Positions 11,995 through 22,784 of a DNA stretch of 64,000 bases are shown in pieces. Each line of letters starts with the position of its first letter. Position 1 is the first letter of the stretch. Position numbers and translations under genes: made by a program. The notes under the pieces were generated by a model. The model saw nothing but the letters and a program-made list of their open reading frames with translations. It did no database searches and was not told the origin of the DNA. Source of the DNA: Mesocentrotus franciscanus (Eukaryota; Echinodermata; Echinoidea; Camarodonta; Strongylocentrotidae); contig CP137671.1 in NCBI GenBank assembly GCA_037976565.1, positions 25,000,197 through 25,064,196 of the forward strand. The letters run 5' to 3'.

Positions 11995-13989
11995 TAAATC
12001 CTCCGAACAGTGGAATCAACCAAGCGGAATCAACTGTAACACGAATTACTATGAGTCCTACCTGAAAGGGTTATTTCCACGTCATGGTTGTAACAAATGG
12101 CGAAGATTCATGGATTGTTGCTTAATATCAATTATGCGTGAACCATTTGAATAGCTATCTTTTTTCAGGGGACATTACTTTTGTATTCTTCCACACTAAG
12201 GCCAGATACAAAATTTTCCTAGTTTCTCGCTCCCGCAGTATTTCTTTTGCGCCCGCCTCCTTCTTGTTGTGGTTTATTGTTATTTTATATTTTTAGTTTA
12301 TGGTTAAAAAAATAATTCTGTGATATCTTAGATGTAGATCTAAATAATTCTAAGAGAAAAGACATAGTACTGACAATCTAGAAAGAAAAAAAAAGCATAT
12401 TTCATTTTATGTATCAAACTACAAAAAAAGTCCCAACAATGCTATTTTACGGACACACAATCTTAAATTGCTCAAAGGCTTTTGAAAAAAGTGAGTCTAC
12501 AACAAAGCTTTGAAGACAACAACAGATGAGAGTTATTGTTTATGTCTTGTTTTACGTGGTTCCAAAGCTTTGGGTACCCCCACCCCACCCCGCCGCTGAA
12601 GTAATAACACAGCATCAGCAAGTCAAGTTGAATGCAATCAATTTTAGGAAAATAACAGAAATGTAGCACTTCCTCACTCGCATGGATTAACATTATAGAG
12701 ATGTGTATTCGTGACTGGTATCAATGTTGCACGGCAGGGGCGGCGGAGTCTTTCAAAGTGGGTGGTGCACCAACAAAAAAAGGGCACTCACTGCAACAAG
12801 AAGAAAGTACCAATAAAGGGTATAACCTCAAACCGAAAAGAAAACAAGTTTTAGACATTGGTGTATACCCCTGCATTGTATCAGGGATGATCTTCAACAT
12901 TTTCTCTTTTCAACTTCAGCACCATACTTTGCAGATATGTGTGATTTTTAGAAGATTCATTTGCGATCGAGCGAAGCAAGCGAGCAAAAAAAAATCATAG
13001 ATGAAATTTTTCGATTAAATCCCCAATCCTTATATAGGTTTTAAGCACAATCTTATAATGAGTGAATGAATAAGGCCTTTTAAAAATTGTTACTTAATGA
13101 GATAGGCCTACCATAAATGCAAGCAAGCTTAGCAAGTAAGTTTTGGGGAAATCTGAGGGAAAAAATGCCCTAAGTCACATGACATAAGTGGCTATGAGAA
13201 ATGTATTGTTTTGGGGGAGACGAGGGGTGATAAAAACACTCTGTCATAGCACATTTGGTAATCATGCCACTATTTAACATGACTGACATTTGGTTTGAAA
13301 ACTCCTTCATATTGGTTAAATATTTATATTCTTGAACGAAGGGCATTTGGTTACCTTGGTATTGTATGAAAGTCAAAATTTAAAAAATGCACACTTCTTA
13401 TATTAATCCTAATAAGAAGGGAAATTGTTATTTTATAACAAAGGAAAAGGAGCAATTGTCAAAATAAATGGGGCAGTTATCAGAGGTGAAAAGGACACTT
13501 CTCATACCTAAACATATGTAATATAAAACAGAATGAACTACTCACTTTATTTGTATGATCAATCAGTAGGCATTTAAGTGCATGTCAATGATGTCATTCG
13601 CCGCCTTTAATTTTGGTACAAGATGAGTTGTTTCGATGTAAAGACACTTGAGTAATAAATGAACTATAAACAACTGGTTATGACTTCTAAGGAAGTTGTC
13701 CGTAATGTACTAAAACCCTGCTGAACGCGTACGACGTTTGTTAAGCTGCTCAAGTGAAAACTCCGCTAAAGTGTAACCTGCCGCCTAAGTTTCTGAAAAA
13801 GAAGTTCACTTCAGCGAACGGGCATCGCGACCGTATCGTTCGTGTTATCGGCGCGCGCGCGTGCGTGGAGCTGAGCTGAGGCTAGGCTAGGCGTGATGAG
13901 ATCTAGGGACTGACCGTCACCACACCATGTCCAGCATCTACATCACAGTTAATCATCTGCTCAGGCGCGGATCCAGAGGGGGCAGGGGC

Positions 13990-14735
13990 TTTGCCCCCCG
14001 CGCCCCGAAAAAAAAGAGAGAGAAGAGAAGGAAAAGAAGGAAAGGGAAAGAGGAAAGAAAGGGAAAGAGGAGAGAAAAGGAAAGAAAGAAGAGAAAGCAG
14101 GAAAGAAAAGGGGAAAGAAGGAGATCGGGGCGAAAGGGCCTTGCCTCCCCCCCAGCAAAAAATAAAAGAGAAGGAAGGAAAGGGAAAGAAAAAAGGAAAA
14201 GAGGAGATAAAGGGAAGGAAATAAAGAGGAAGAGGAAAAGAAAAGAAGGGGGATATCAGTTGCGATTTTCCCGCAAACAAGATGTGGATGGGGGCAAAGG
14301 CCCTTGGCTCCCCCCCGCCAAAAAAGGGGGGATGGGAAAGAGAAGAGCTAAAAGGGAACAAAAAAGAGGAAGAAGGAAAGGATGAAAAGAAGGGAGATCA
14401 GTTGCGATTAATTCGGCCAACAACGTGTGGATCGGCGGACCGAAAGGCCCTTGCTCCCCCAAGCAAACTTAAAAGAGAGAGAAGGAATTAGGGAAGGGAA
14501 AGGAAGTGGAGTGAAAGGGAAAGGAAAAAAAGAGGAAGAAGAAACTGGGGGAGATCAGTTGCAATTTTCCCAGCCAACAAGGTGTGGATCGGCGGGGGCG
14601 AAAGGCCTTGCCTCCTCCCCCTCGGTAAAAAAATAAGAGAGATAGAAAGAGAAGGAAGGGAAGGGAAAGGGAAAGAATGATAGAGGAAGAAGAAAAGAAA
14701 AGGGGGAAATAAGGAAAGATCAATTGCGATTTTAT
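13990..14735. repeat. Purine-rich tandem repeat, ~150-bp units
   Basis: Units of about 140-157 bp alternate a long G/A-only tract with a core GATCAGTTGCGATT...CCAACAA.GTGTGGATCGG. Cores lie near 14254, 14396 and 14553. The core's GTGTGGATCGGCGGGGGC resembles the element's own terminus, so the array may derive from subterminal sequence. Lys/Arg/Glu-rich and Phe/Leu/Ser-rich open frames here are composition artefacts. Confidence 0.8.
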
Positions 14736-15385
14736 CGCTTCGTCTATCATCATTGTACAACTATCATCGTACAAATGTATTTATTTATTCCTGTTTGATA
14801 GCAATAATATGAATATAAACTCATAACAGCAACAAAACAAAATGCAGAAGAAAACTATTTTGCAGGCAGAAAGAAACGCAAAATGATCATGCATTTGCAT
14901 GTAAGTGTATCATTAGAATTATTCATATTGTTTTATTACATCTTGTGAAATAGTATGCATTCAAGCTTTCGGAACTTTTTGTGTGTATTTGTATGAAAGA
15001 AAGCGTTTGAAACTTATAATGCGCATGATGCAATTTCAGGTGTAATTTACTGCAGTTGCCCCAAATAGAATTTAAGCATGGTTTATTTCTAATTCGATAC
15101 TAGTGATTTACAAATTTTGCTTAAATTATATAATTTTCCGGGATTTTTCCTCACTTTTTAGTAAATTATACTTTTATGCGTTTGTTGGAAAATGACAAAT
15201 TCCCAAATTTACAGTCAGGCCAAGAAATATGCTTATTTAGAGGCCTACATGTCAGGGCCGCGGAACGGCGGGGCTCGAGCTCCCCTTCCTTTTTGAAAAA
15301 GTATATTAAAGAGAAATAGAAAGAAAGAGAGAAAAAGAAAGAATAGTGACCTGCCAGTGTCACAAAATAATGAGGTATCAATATA

Positions 15386-15890
15386 TGCTCATCTGACCGT
15401 AATTAAATGCCTAAAACCCTAAGCTCTGCCCCTGGACCCAACTAGGGCCTAAGGCGGGCCCCTGGATGCTCATCTGACCGTAATTTAGCGCTTAAAACCC
15501 TGGGCTTCCGGGGGCTCCGCCCCCTGGACCCCACGCCAATTAGTGACCTGCCAGTGTCACAAATAAGGTATCAAAATATGCTCATCTGACCGTAATTAAA
15601 TGCCTAAAACCACTGAGCTTCCGGGGGCTCTGCCCCCTGGACCCCACCTAGGGCCCCTGGATGCTCATTTGTTGGTAATTTAATGCCTAAATCCCCGAAG
15701 CTTCCGGGGGCTCCGCCCCCTGGACCCTACGCCAATAAGTGTCATGCCTGTGTCACAAATAAGGTATAAAAATATGCTCATCTGACGTACCGTAATTAAA
15801 TGCCCATACGCCCTGAGCTTCCGGGAGCTTCGCCCCTTGACCCCCGCCGGGGCTTTGCCCCTAGACCCCACGCCAATTTACGCTACGCTC
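15386..15890. repeat. Dimeric ~195-bp tandem repeat
   Basis: The motif TGCTCATCTGACCGTAATT recurs at 15386, 15467, 15579, 15662 (variant) and 15775. Spacings alternate about 81-83 and 112-113 bp, giving a dimer of ~195 bp. Each unit holds CCGGGGGCTCCGCCCCCTGG, a 20-bp near-perfect palindrome. Confidence 0.85.
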
Positions 15891-16336
15891 TACCTGATCG
15901 TAAATACTTTAGCCTCCCCCACACCCACTTTGAAAAAAGTTCGGCAGGGCCTGCATGTAAGAGTAGTGGTGATGCGGAATTTAGTCTGCCTCCCCCCTCC
16001 AAACGATTTTGCTCATTACGCCACTGCTTTAGTGGTCACCATTACGTACCAATATTTGGCTCGCACAATTTCAAATTTGGGCCCCACCCCTAAGAAATCC
16101 TGGATCCGCGCCTGCATCTGCTCATCCAGTTATAAGCTCATCCAGTACGTTATAATAGTCTTCCTACATTTCATGGAAATGGGATGAATACCGCTTTCAA
16201 CATGAAATCTAACATCAACATATTGCTATTTTGGTGCCTGCTCCTTATCTTTGTAAGTAAGGGTCATCAGCTTCCAGTACGTGGGAGATGACTGTAACAA
16301 CGTCAACATCATAAGGCTAACTACTGCTAGTAGTCC

Positions 16337-16672
16337 TACAGCAGGTTACTCTAAAGCAGCAGGTTACACTTTAGCAGCAGGTTACACTTTAGCAGCAGGT
16401 TACACTTTAGCAGCAGGTTACACTTTAGCAGCAGGTTACTCTACATGTATAGCAGCAGGTTACACTTTAGCAGCAGGTTACACTTTAGCAGCAGGTTACT
16501 CTATAACAGCAGGTTACTCTTTAGCAGCAGGTTACACTTTAGCAGCAGGTTACACTTTAGCAGCAGGTTACTCTATAGCAGCAGGTTACACTTTAGCAGC
16601 AGGTTACACTTTAGCAGCAGGTTACTCTATAACAGCAGGTTACTCTTTAGCAGCAGGTTACACTTTAGTGGC
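16337..16672 (+). repeat. 18-bp minisatellite derived from the element terminus
   Basis: Roughly 18 units of TTTAGCAGCAGGTTACAC with a few ACTCTATA variants. The unit matches the right terminus of the enclosing element (GTTACACTTTAGCAGC at 17701-17716) and the complement of the left one (GCTAAAGTGTAACCTGC at 13767-13783). The open frame (Ala-Gly-Tyr-Thr-Leu repeats) exists because 18 is a multiple of three. Confidence 0.9.
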
Positions 16673-16956
16673 CCTTATGTACCAATAGATAACAATTTGA
16701 AGATAAAGCCTTCGAACCCCCAATTTGGCCAAACATGTATTGCAATATTTCACTTAAAGGCCGTCCGTACTAGTGTTGACAGGAGGGATTAGACCACTCA
16801 GCGAGGTCACTGACAGGTGGCTATCTCATCAACTCAGCTCTCAATTAACATAAGAAAAAGAGGATCATGGGGGACCAACAGGCGCCGATTAGGCATTGTC
16901 TTCTGTATAGAGGGAGCAAGTAGCTACAAGTAGTACAGATAGGCTTTAAATTGTTT

Positions 16957-17166
16957 AATGATGTGAAAGAGGATGTAATTTAGCACATACTTCTGCAATG
17001 ATTTATAAAACAAATATATTTGAAGACGAATATTGATGAAGGAGTGTCCAATAATTTATTTAGGTTTTGTGTTGTACGTAGAAAACCCTAATTTTTTATT
17101 TTTCATCACAATATTCGTCTTCAAACTCATGTTTTGAAAATCCTTAAGTGTGTCCATCAAATTGTT
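16957..17166. mobile_element. Diverged palindromic element related to the TTAA MITE
   Basis: Starts GTGAAAGAGGATGT as in 6478-6492, and has inverted arms TTGAAGACGAATATTGATGA / TCATCACAATATTCGTCTTC. It resembles the inner half of the element at 6411-6765 but is clearly older or a separate subfamily. Confidence 0.6.
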
Positions 17167-17214
17167 GGACCTCAATGTAGAAAAGCTTGGCTATAGCAAA
17201 ACAGCAATTAGTAG

Positions 17215-17455
17215 ATAGAAAGAGAAAGGAAGAAGGAGATGAGAGAGAAAGAGAGATAAACAGAAAGGGCGGAGGCAGATAAAGAGAAAGAGAGAGAAGG
17301 ATAACGAGAGAAAGAGAGAAGGAGATGAGAGAGAGATAGGAGAGAGAGAGGGGGATGAGGGGAGGGAGGGAGATGAGAGAGAGAGGGGTTATAGAAGTGA
17401 GAGATATTAAGAAAGAGAGGGAGAAAGAAAGCAGAGATAAAGGAAATAGAAGATA
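17215..17455. repeat. GA-rich low-complexity tract
   Basis: About 240 bp of imperfect GAGA and GGAG repeats. No gene. Confidence 0.9.
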
Positions 17456-17968
17456 ACTAAATTAATCAAAAAATTCGCGACAAAATATGCGATTTGTCGC
17501 ATATTATCATCACGAATTTCACTTCAAAGTTTGTGATTCGCGATGGCCCTTCAGAGCCACTATATGGTTCGCGGGTGTTGCCCTACAAATTACGGTTAGC
17601 GTGTGCTCCTCAATAACAGTCGTGTATCAGTGTGTATAGCGTATCCGCTGAAGTGAACTTTTTTCAGTTACTAAGGCGTTAGGTTACGCTATAGCGTGAA
17701 GTTACACTTTAGCAGCTTCACAGACGTTCTATAAACCGATCAAACTGGTGTAAACTGTGAGAATGAAGAAAACTTGAGCAAGAGTATTTCGAATCACAAT
17801 TCCAGTCAAATTCTGGGGTGTCCGATTTTGCTTGCATTGAAATCTCTTCATTAGCCAAATGCGATGTAACTTGGTTGAGTTGAGAAAGTATTACCGTTAT
17901 CAAAAGCCAACTCTCTGTTTCGAAGAGACCGACATGAAGCAGCTATACGAGGAAGTATTATTATACAG

Positions 17969-18338
17969 CGTAAACAATTCTAGTGGGACGGTTGTTGAAC
18001 GCGATCAAGTTGACGAAATATATAGGAAATTTAACAATGCCTCGCTCGCATGGATTTACATTATAGAGATAGGTATTCGTGACGAGTTTCAATGTAAACA
18101 ACGTAAACAATGCTAGTGGGACGGTTGTTGAACGCGATCAAGTTGACGAAATATATAGGAAATTTAACAATGCCTCGCTCGCATGGATTTACATTATAGA
18201 GATAGGTATTCGTGACGAGTTTCAATGTAAACAACGTAAACAATGCTAGTGGGACGGTTGTTGAACGCGATCAAGTTGACGAAATATATAGGAAATTTAA
18301 CAATGCCTCGCTCGCATGGATTTACATTATAGAGATAG
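17969..18338 (+). repeat. 133-bp tandem repeat, three copies, third interrupted
   Basis: Units start at 17969, 18102 and 18235. The third is split after AGATAG at 18338 by the foldback element and its last bases resume at 21358. Confidence 0.9.
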
Positions 18339-18359
18339 TACGGAAGCTTAAACGTGCAG

Positions 18360-19215
18360 CGCGAAGGCGAGTTGTTCAACTCGCCAAGGCGCCTTGTTTC
18401 GGCAAAAAAGGCGAGAAGGCGACTTGTACAAACTCGCCAAGGCGCCTTGTTTAAGACGAGAAGACGAGAAGGCGACTTGTACAAACTCGCCTAAGCGCCT
18501 TGTCTAAGACGAGAAGGCGAGAAGGCGACTTGTACAAACTCGCCTAGGCGCTTTGTCTGATAAGAGAAGGCGAGAAGGTGACTTGTACAAACTCGCCTAG
18601 GCGCTTTGTCTTTGATGAAAAGGCGTCTAGGCGACTTGTGCAAACTCGCCAAGGCGCCTTGTTTTAGACGAGAAGGCGAGAAGGCGACTTGTACAAACTC
18701 GCCTAGGCGCTTTGTCTTTGATGAGAAGGCGTCTATAGGCGACTTGTACAAACTCGCCAAGACGCCTTGTCTTAGACGAGAAGGTAATAAGGCGACTTGT
18801 ACAAACTCGCCTAGGCGCTTTGTCTTTGATGAGAAGGCGTCTAGGCGACTTGTACAAACTCGCCAAGGCGCCTTGTTTAAGACGAGAAGGCGAGAAGGCG
18901 ACTTGTACAAACTCGCCAAAACGCCTTGTTTAAGACGAGAAGGCGAGAAGGCGACTTGTACAAATTCGCCAAGGCGCCTTGTTTAAGACGAGAAGGCGAG
19001 AAGGCGACTTGTACAAACTCGCCAAGGCGCCTTGTTTAAGTCGAGAAGGCGAGAAACCGACTTGTGAAACTCGCCAAGGCGCCTTGTTTAAGACGAGATG
19101 GCGAGAAGGCGACCGTGTACAAACTCGCCAAAGCGCCTTGTTTAAGACGAGAAGGCGACTTGTACAAACTCGCCAAGGCGCCTTGTTTAAGGCGAGAAGG
19201 CGAGAAGGCGACATT
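18360..19215 (+). repeat. Left arm: ~53-bp tandem repeats
   Basis: About 16 units spaced near 53 bp (for example ACTTGTACAAA at 18901, 18954, 19007). Each contains ACTTGTACAAACTCGCC and the palindrome AAGGCGCCTT, with GACGAGAAGGCGAGAAGG between. Open frames on both strands come from the repeat. Confidence 0.92.
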
Positions 19216-20632
19216 ACAAACACGCCTTAAAAAGTGCCCCGTTCTCAGGTCTATATATCAACAAATTCCAGCTCGCATTAGGCCTATTTCTTTAAGGATA
19301 TACATCTATGTATCCTGTTCATGAGGATTCAAAAAAGCGTTTAAAATGCCCCGTTTTCAGGTCACTATATCAAAAATTTTCAGCTCGCGCTTCGCGCTCG
19401 CATTATTCGTTTCAGGAGAAACATATCCTGTTCACGAGGATTACAAAACACGCCTTAAAAAGTGCCCCGTTCTCAGGTCACTATATCAACAAATTCCAGC
19501 TCGCGCTTCGCGCTCGCTTTAGGCCTATTTCTTTAAGGATATACATCTATGTATCCTGTTCATGAGGATTCAAAAAAGCGTTTAAAATGCCCCGTTTTCA
19601 GGTCACTATATCAACAATTTTCAGCTCGCGCTTCGCGCTCATTATTTGTTTCAGGAGAAACATATCCTGTTCATGAGGATTACAAAACACGCTTTAAGAA
19701 GTGCCCCGTTTTCAGGTCACTATATATAAAAAATTCCAGCTCGCTTCGCTCGCATTAGGCCTATTTCTTTAAAGGGACTGGGTAACATTGTTCAGATGAG
19801 AGATAGTGGTTCTAAGGTAGTGACTTCAATGCTAGATGTACAATTAAAGATAATCTGAAAATTTGAGTGAAAACGGACCATTATTCATGGTACAAATTGG
19901 GAAAAACTGATCTGATCGATTCCTTAATTCTCCCAACTAGGTCTAGATCTAGATCTATAGAACAATTAATTACATTTTAGGTGAATGGAAATCTCACAAA
20001 GCAATAAAATGGCTCTACATTCCATTCCAGACATTTAAGTGTTGACAGATTTTTTATAGCCTGTTTTATGTCTTTTTTTCATGGAAAAACGGTTGGGAAA
20101 ATTCAAAAATGTTTGGGAGAATGTATTGTTAATCACTGTTAGAGGGTGCCTCACATCGACGCCTTCACAGAAAACCATAGATATCTTTGTGGTTTGAGAA
20201 TTTTTTCAGGATTTTTGCCTGTCAGAGGGTTAGTACAGTAGAAGGAATATAGTAAGTTACATTTTATACAAAAATTAAGCAATTTTTTTCATTAACCTTC
20301 AACAATGTTACCCAGTCACTTTAAGGATATATATCTATGTATCCTGTTCATGAGGATTACAAAAAGCGCTTAAAATGTCCCGTTTCACGTCAATATATCA
20401 AAAAAATTCAGCTCGCGCTTCGCGCTTGCATTATTTGTTTAATTAGATACGTATCCTGTTCATGAGAATTATAAAAAGCGCTTAAAATGCCCCGCTTCAG
20501 GTCAATATATCAACAACAAAAATGCTCGCGCTTCGCGCTCGCATTATCTGTTTAATGAGATATACATAATCATGTTCGTGAAGTTAAAAATAAAGCTCAA
20601 AAGTGCTTAAAATACACTGTCTTTAGGACTAC
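19216..20632 (+). repeat. Foldback middle domain: ~113-126-bp repeats
   Basis: About seven units share GTGCCCCGTT.TCAGGTCA.TATATCAA, then CTCGCGCTTCGCGCTCGCATTA, then TGTATCCTGTTCATGAGGATT. Starts are near 19234, 19347, 19461, 19587, 19701, 20367 and 20480. The run is broken once by the TTAA element at 19773-20320. Confidence 0.85.
19773..20320. mobile_element. TTAA-flanked 548-bp element nested in the foldback element
   Basis: TTAA at 19769-19772 and 20321-20324 flank the insert; sibling repeats read TTTCTTTAAGGATATA with a single TTAA. The 20-bp inverted ends are AGGGACTGGGTAACATTGTT left and AGTGACTGGGTAACATTGTT read inward from the right, one mismatch. TTAA duplication suggests a piggyBac-type non-autonomous element. 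No open frame of note. Confidence 0.9.
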
Positions 20633-21340
20633 CCCCCACCGACTTCTCGCCTTCTCGCCTCAGACAAGGCGCCTTGGCAAGTTTGTATAAGTCGCCTTCT
20701 CGCTTTCTCGTCTTAGACAAGGCGCCTAGGCGAGTTTGTACAAGTCACCTTCTCGCCTTCTCGTATCAGACAAGGCGCCTAGGCTCGTTTTTATAAGTCG
20801 CCTTCTCGCCTTCTCGTCTTAGACAAGGCGCTTAGGTGAGTTTATACAAGTCGCCTTCTCGTCTTCTCGTCTTAGACAAGGCGCTTTGGCGAGTTTGTAT
20901 AAGTCACCATCTCGTCTTCTCGTCTTAGACAAGGCGCCTAGGCGAGTTTGAATAAGTCACCATCTCGCCTTCTCGTCTTAGACAAGGCGCCTTGGCGAGT
21001 TGTATAAGTCACCTTCTCGCCTTCTCGTATCAGACAAGGCGCCTAGGCGAGTTTGTATAAGTCACCATCTCGCCTTCTCGTCTTAGACAAGGTGCCTTGG
21101 CGAGTTTGTACAAGTCGCCTTCTCGCCTCCCCGTCTTAAGCAAGGCGCCTTGGCGTGTTTGTATAAGTCGCTTTCTCGCCATCTCGTCTTAAAAAGGGCG
21201 CCTTGGCGAGTTTGTACAAGTCGCCTTCTCGTCATCTCGTCTTAAAAAGGGCGCCTTGGCGAGTTTGTACAAGTCGCCTTCTCGCCTTTTTTGCCGAAAC
21301 AAGGCGCCTTGGCGAGTTAAACAACTCGCCTTCGCGCTGC
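20633..21340 (-). repeat. Right arm: ~53-bp tandem repeats, inverted
   Basis: About 13 units complementary to the left arm, with cores GGCGAGTTTGTACAAGT and AAGGCGCCTTGG. It is shorter and more mutated than the left arm, so the arms have changed copy number independently. Confidence 0.9.
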
Positions 21341-21842
21341 ACGTTTAAGCTTCCGTAAGATAGGTATTCGTGACGAGTTTCAATGTTGGACTAAAGGGGT
21401 GACAGGGCGTCTTTCAAAGTGGGGGTGCACCAACAAAAAAGGCACTTTCTTAAAAAAGTAGGGGGTACCTACTAATGGTACGTAACCTCAACATAATGAT
21501 AACAATCGGATTGTGGAGCCCTCACGGAGAAAATAAAAATGCTGTTTGCGCTTCCGTGTGAAGACCAAACATTATTTCATAATCATTATGTACACGAATT
21601 ATACAAATATCAATGCTGAAAACATCTCATTTTTCATCATTCCTATGTTAAATCATGCACTTCAAGAAGTCAGCCGATACAAACCCGGGAAAAGGTATCT
21701 ATATGAAGTATTTACATGTAATTCATCGTCCTTGTTTCCATTCTTTTTTTTTCTTCTTTTTTTTCATTGTAAGAGCTACTATCTTCAAAAAACTAGATAA
21801 CGAACAGTGGAATCAACCAAGCGGAATCAACTGTAATACGAA

Positions 21843-21990
21843 CTGTAGGGAAACCCCGGTGTAGTGGTCCACCTGCACACCCCCAATCAGTTATACCGGG
21901 AGGAGAGACCCGAGGGTTATAGTGATTCAGTGCGCTTTTCGCCTCCCAGGCACAGGTGACGCCAAATACTTAATAATAATAATAATTATT
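21843..21990 (+). mobile_element. SINE-like insert, copy 3
   Basis: Same insert and site as 5728-5880; the G-run after CTGTA is shorter and the tail is (AAT)n(ATT)n. Confidence 0.6.
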
Positions 21991-22514
21991 ATGAGTCCTA
22001 CCTGAAAAAGGAAATTGCCACATGGTTGTATTAAAGAGTAGCAATGGCGACCGACTGTTGCTAATATTCAGCAACCTGCCTTGTTTTAAATGACAATTAA
22101 AAGATATTTGCCAGTGGATGTGAAATATAGGAAGCACTATCTTAAATACATTACACTGAAAGTTATCATGACCACAAGCAAAACTTTACTTCCAACTTTA
22201 ACTGAAGTAATTGGTTACCAAAATAGAGATTGCTCTATATTCTGCCCCAAATAATCAATATATGCTTTTCTTCATTAAATAGATATAAATAGCGTTTCCT
22301 TCTTCATCCTTATTTACAGTTTTTGTTATGCTTATTTTGTTTATTGTAGGACCTACTGTCTGGAAAAAGCTAGATAATGTTGTAAATTAATGGCGTAGCG
22401 TCGAGGGGGGGGGCAGGGGCACGTCTTTTTCTCAGATCGTACAGCGAGAGAAAGAGAGAGAGGGGGAGGGGGTATGGCCCGGTGTTCAAATTCAGTTTTC
22501 TTTCATATTATTAA

Positions 22515-22784
22515 AGCCCCTCTAAAGTGTTGGGAGCCCGAACAAATTTGATGACACAATTTCACTTAAATTGTATTATAACGTGAAAGAGGATGTCATT
22601 TTAGACCATTTTTGCAAGGATTTCCAAAACAAACGGGTTTGAAGTCGAATATTGATAAAATAATACAAAATTTAAGTTTTCTGCGTACAACAGAAAACCC
22701 AAATTACGCATTCTTTTATCAATATTTGTCTTCAAACACATTTTTGCGGGGAAATCGTTGCAGAAGTGTGTCTTAAACGACATC
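22515..22784. mobile_element. Palindromic TTAA MITE, truncated at a junction
   Basis: Left end after TTAA at 22511-22514 is intact. The element is cut at AAACGACAT, where sequence from another part of the unit begins. Confidence 0.75.

Larger units (their letters stand above)
13962..16114. mobile_element. hAT-like 2153-bp element nested in the 3984-bp element
   Basis: The 8-bp sequence CATCTGCT flanks both sides (13954-13961, 16115-16122). Ends are inverted: CAGGCGCGGATCCAGAG on the left and CAGGCGCGGATCCAGGATT read inward from the right. An 8-bp duplication with CAGG-type ends is typical of hAT elements. The interior is purine-rich tandem repeats and a GC-rich dimeric repeat; no transposase is encoded. 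Confidence 0.85.
13739..17722. mobile_element. 3984-bp inverted-repeat element with 6-bp target duplication
   Basis: Array copies 1 and 2 read CGTACGACGTTCTATAAACC without interruption. Here GACGTT is duplicated (13733-13738 and 17723-17728) around the insert. Ends are imperfect inverted repeats of about 80 bp: TGTTAAGCTGCTCAAGTG on the left, TGTGAAGCTGCTAAAGTG read inward from the right, both later reaching AGTTCACTTCAGCG. Inside are a nested hAT-like element, an 18-bp minisatellite related to the terminus and GA-rich DNA. No transposase frame is seen, so it is non-autonomous. It may belong with foldback-type elements. Confidence 0.88.
18339..21357. mobile_element. 3019-bp foldback element with arms of ~53-bp tandem repeats
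   Basis: The target AGATAG is duplicated at 18333-18338 and 21358-21363; it occurs once at the matching place in array copies 1 and 2. The outermost bases are inverted repeats: TACGGAAGCTTAAACGTGC left and its complement right, with one difference seen over the first ~47 bp. Both arms are made of ~53-bp tandem repeats in opposite orientation, with a repeat-rich middle holding a nested TTAA element. This layout is that of foldback transposons. No transposase is encoded. Confidence 0.92.
11421..22784 (+). repeat. Array copy 3, split by two large insertions
   Basis: The unit runs 11421-13738, resumes at 17723-18338 and again at 21358-22784. The gaps are mobile elements flanked by 6-bp target duplications (GACGTT and AGATAG) that occur once at the matching place in copies 1 and 2. 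At 22784 the unit jumps inside its palindromic TTAA element straight to sequence matching 4751 of copy 1. Confidence 0.9.

Noticed and set aside
13903..14774. Basic Lys/Arg/Glu-rich and Phe/Leu/Ser-rich frames of up to 152 codons
   Set aside because: They are the two strands of a purine-rich tandem repeat inside a transposon; low complexity only.
16281..16688. 135-codon Ala-Gly-Tyr-Thr-Leu repeat protein
   Set aside because: It is a translation of an 18-bp minisatellite inside a mobile element; no supporting signals.
18360..21340. CRISPR-like regularly spaced repeats
   Set aside because: Spacers are not unique, units are contiguous and degenerate, and the two halves are mirror images: foldback arms in a eukaryotic genome.
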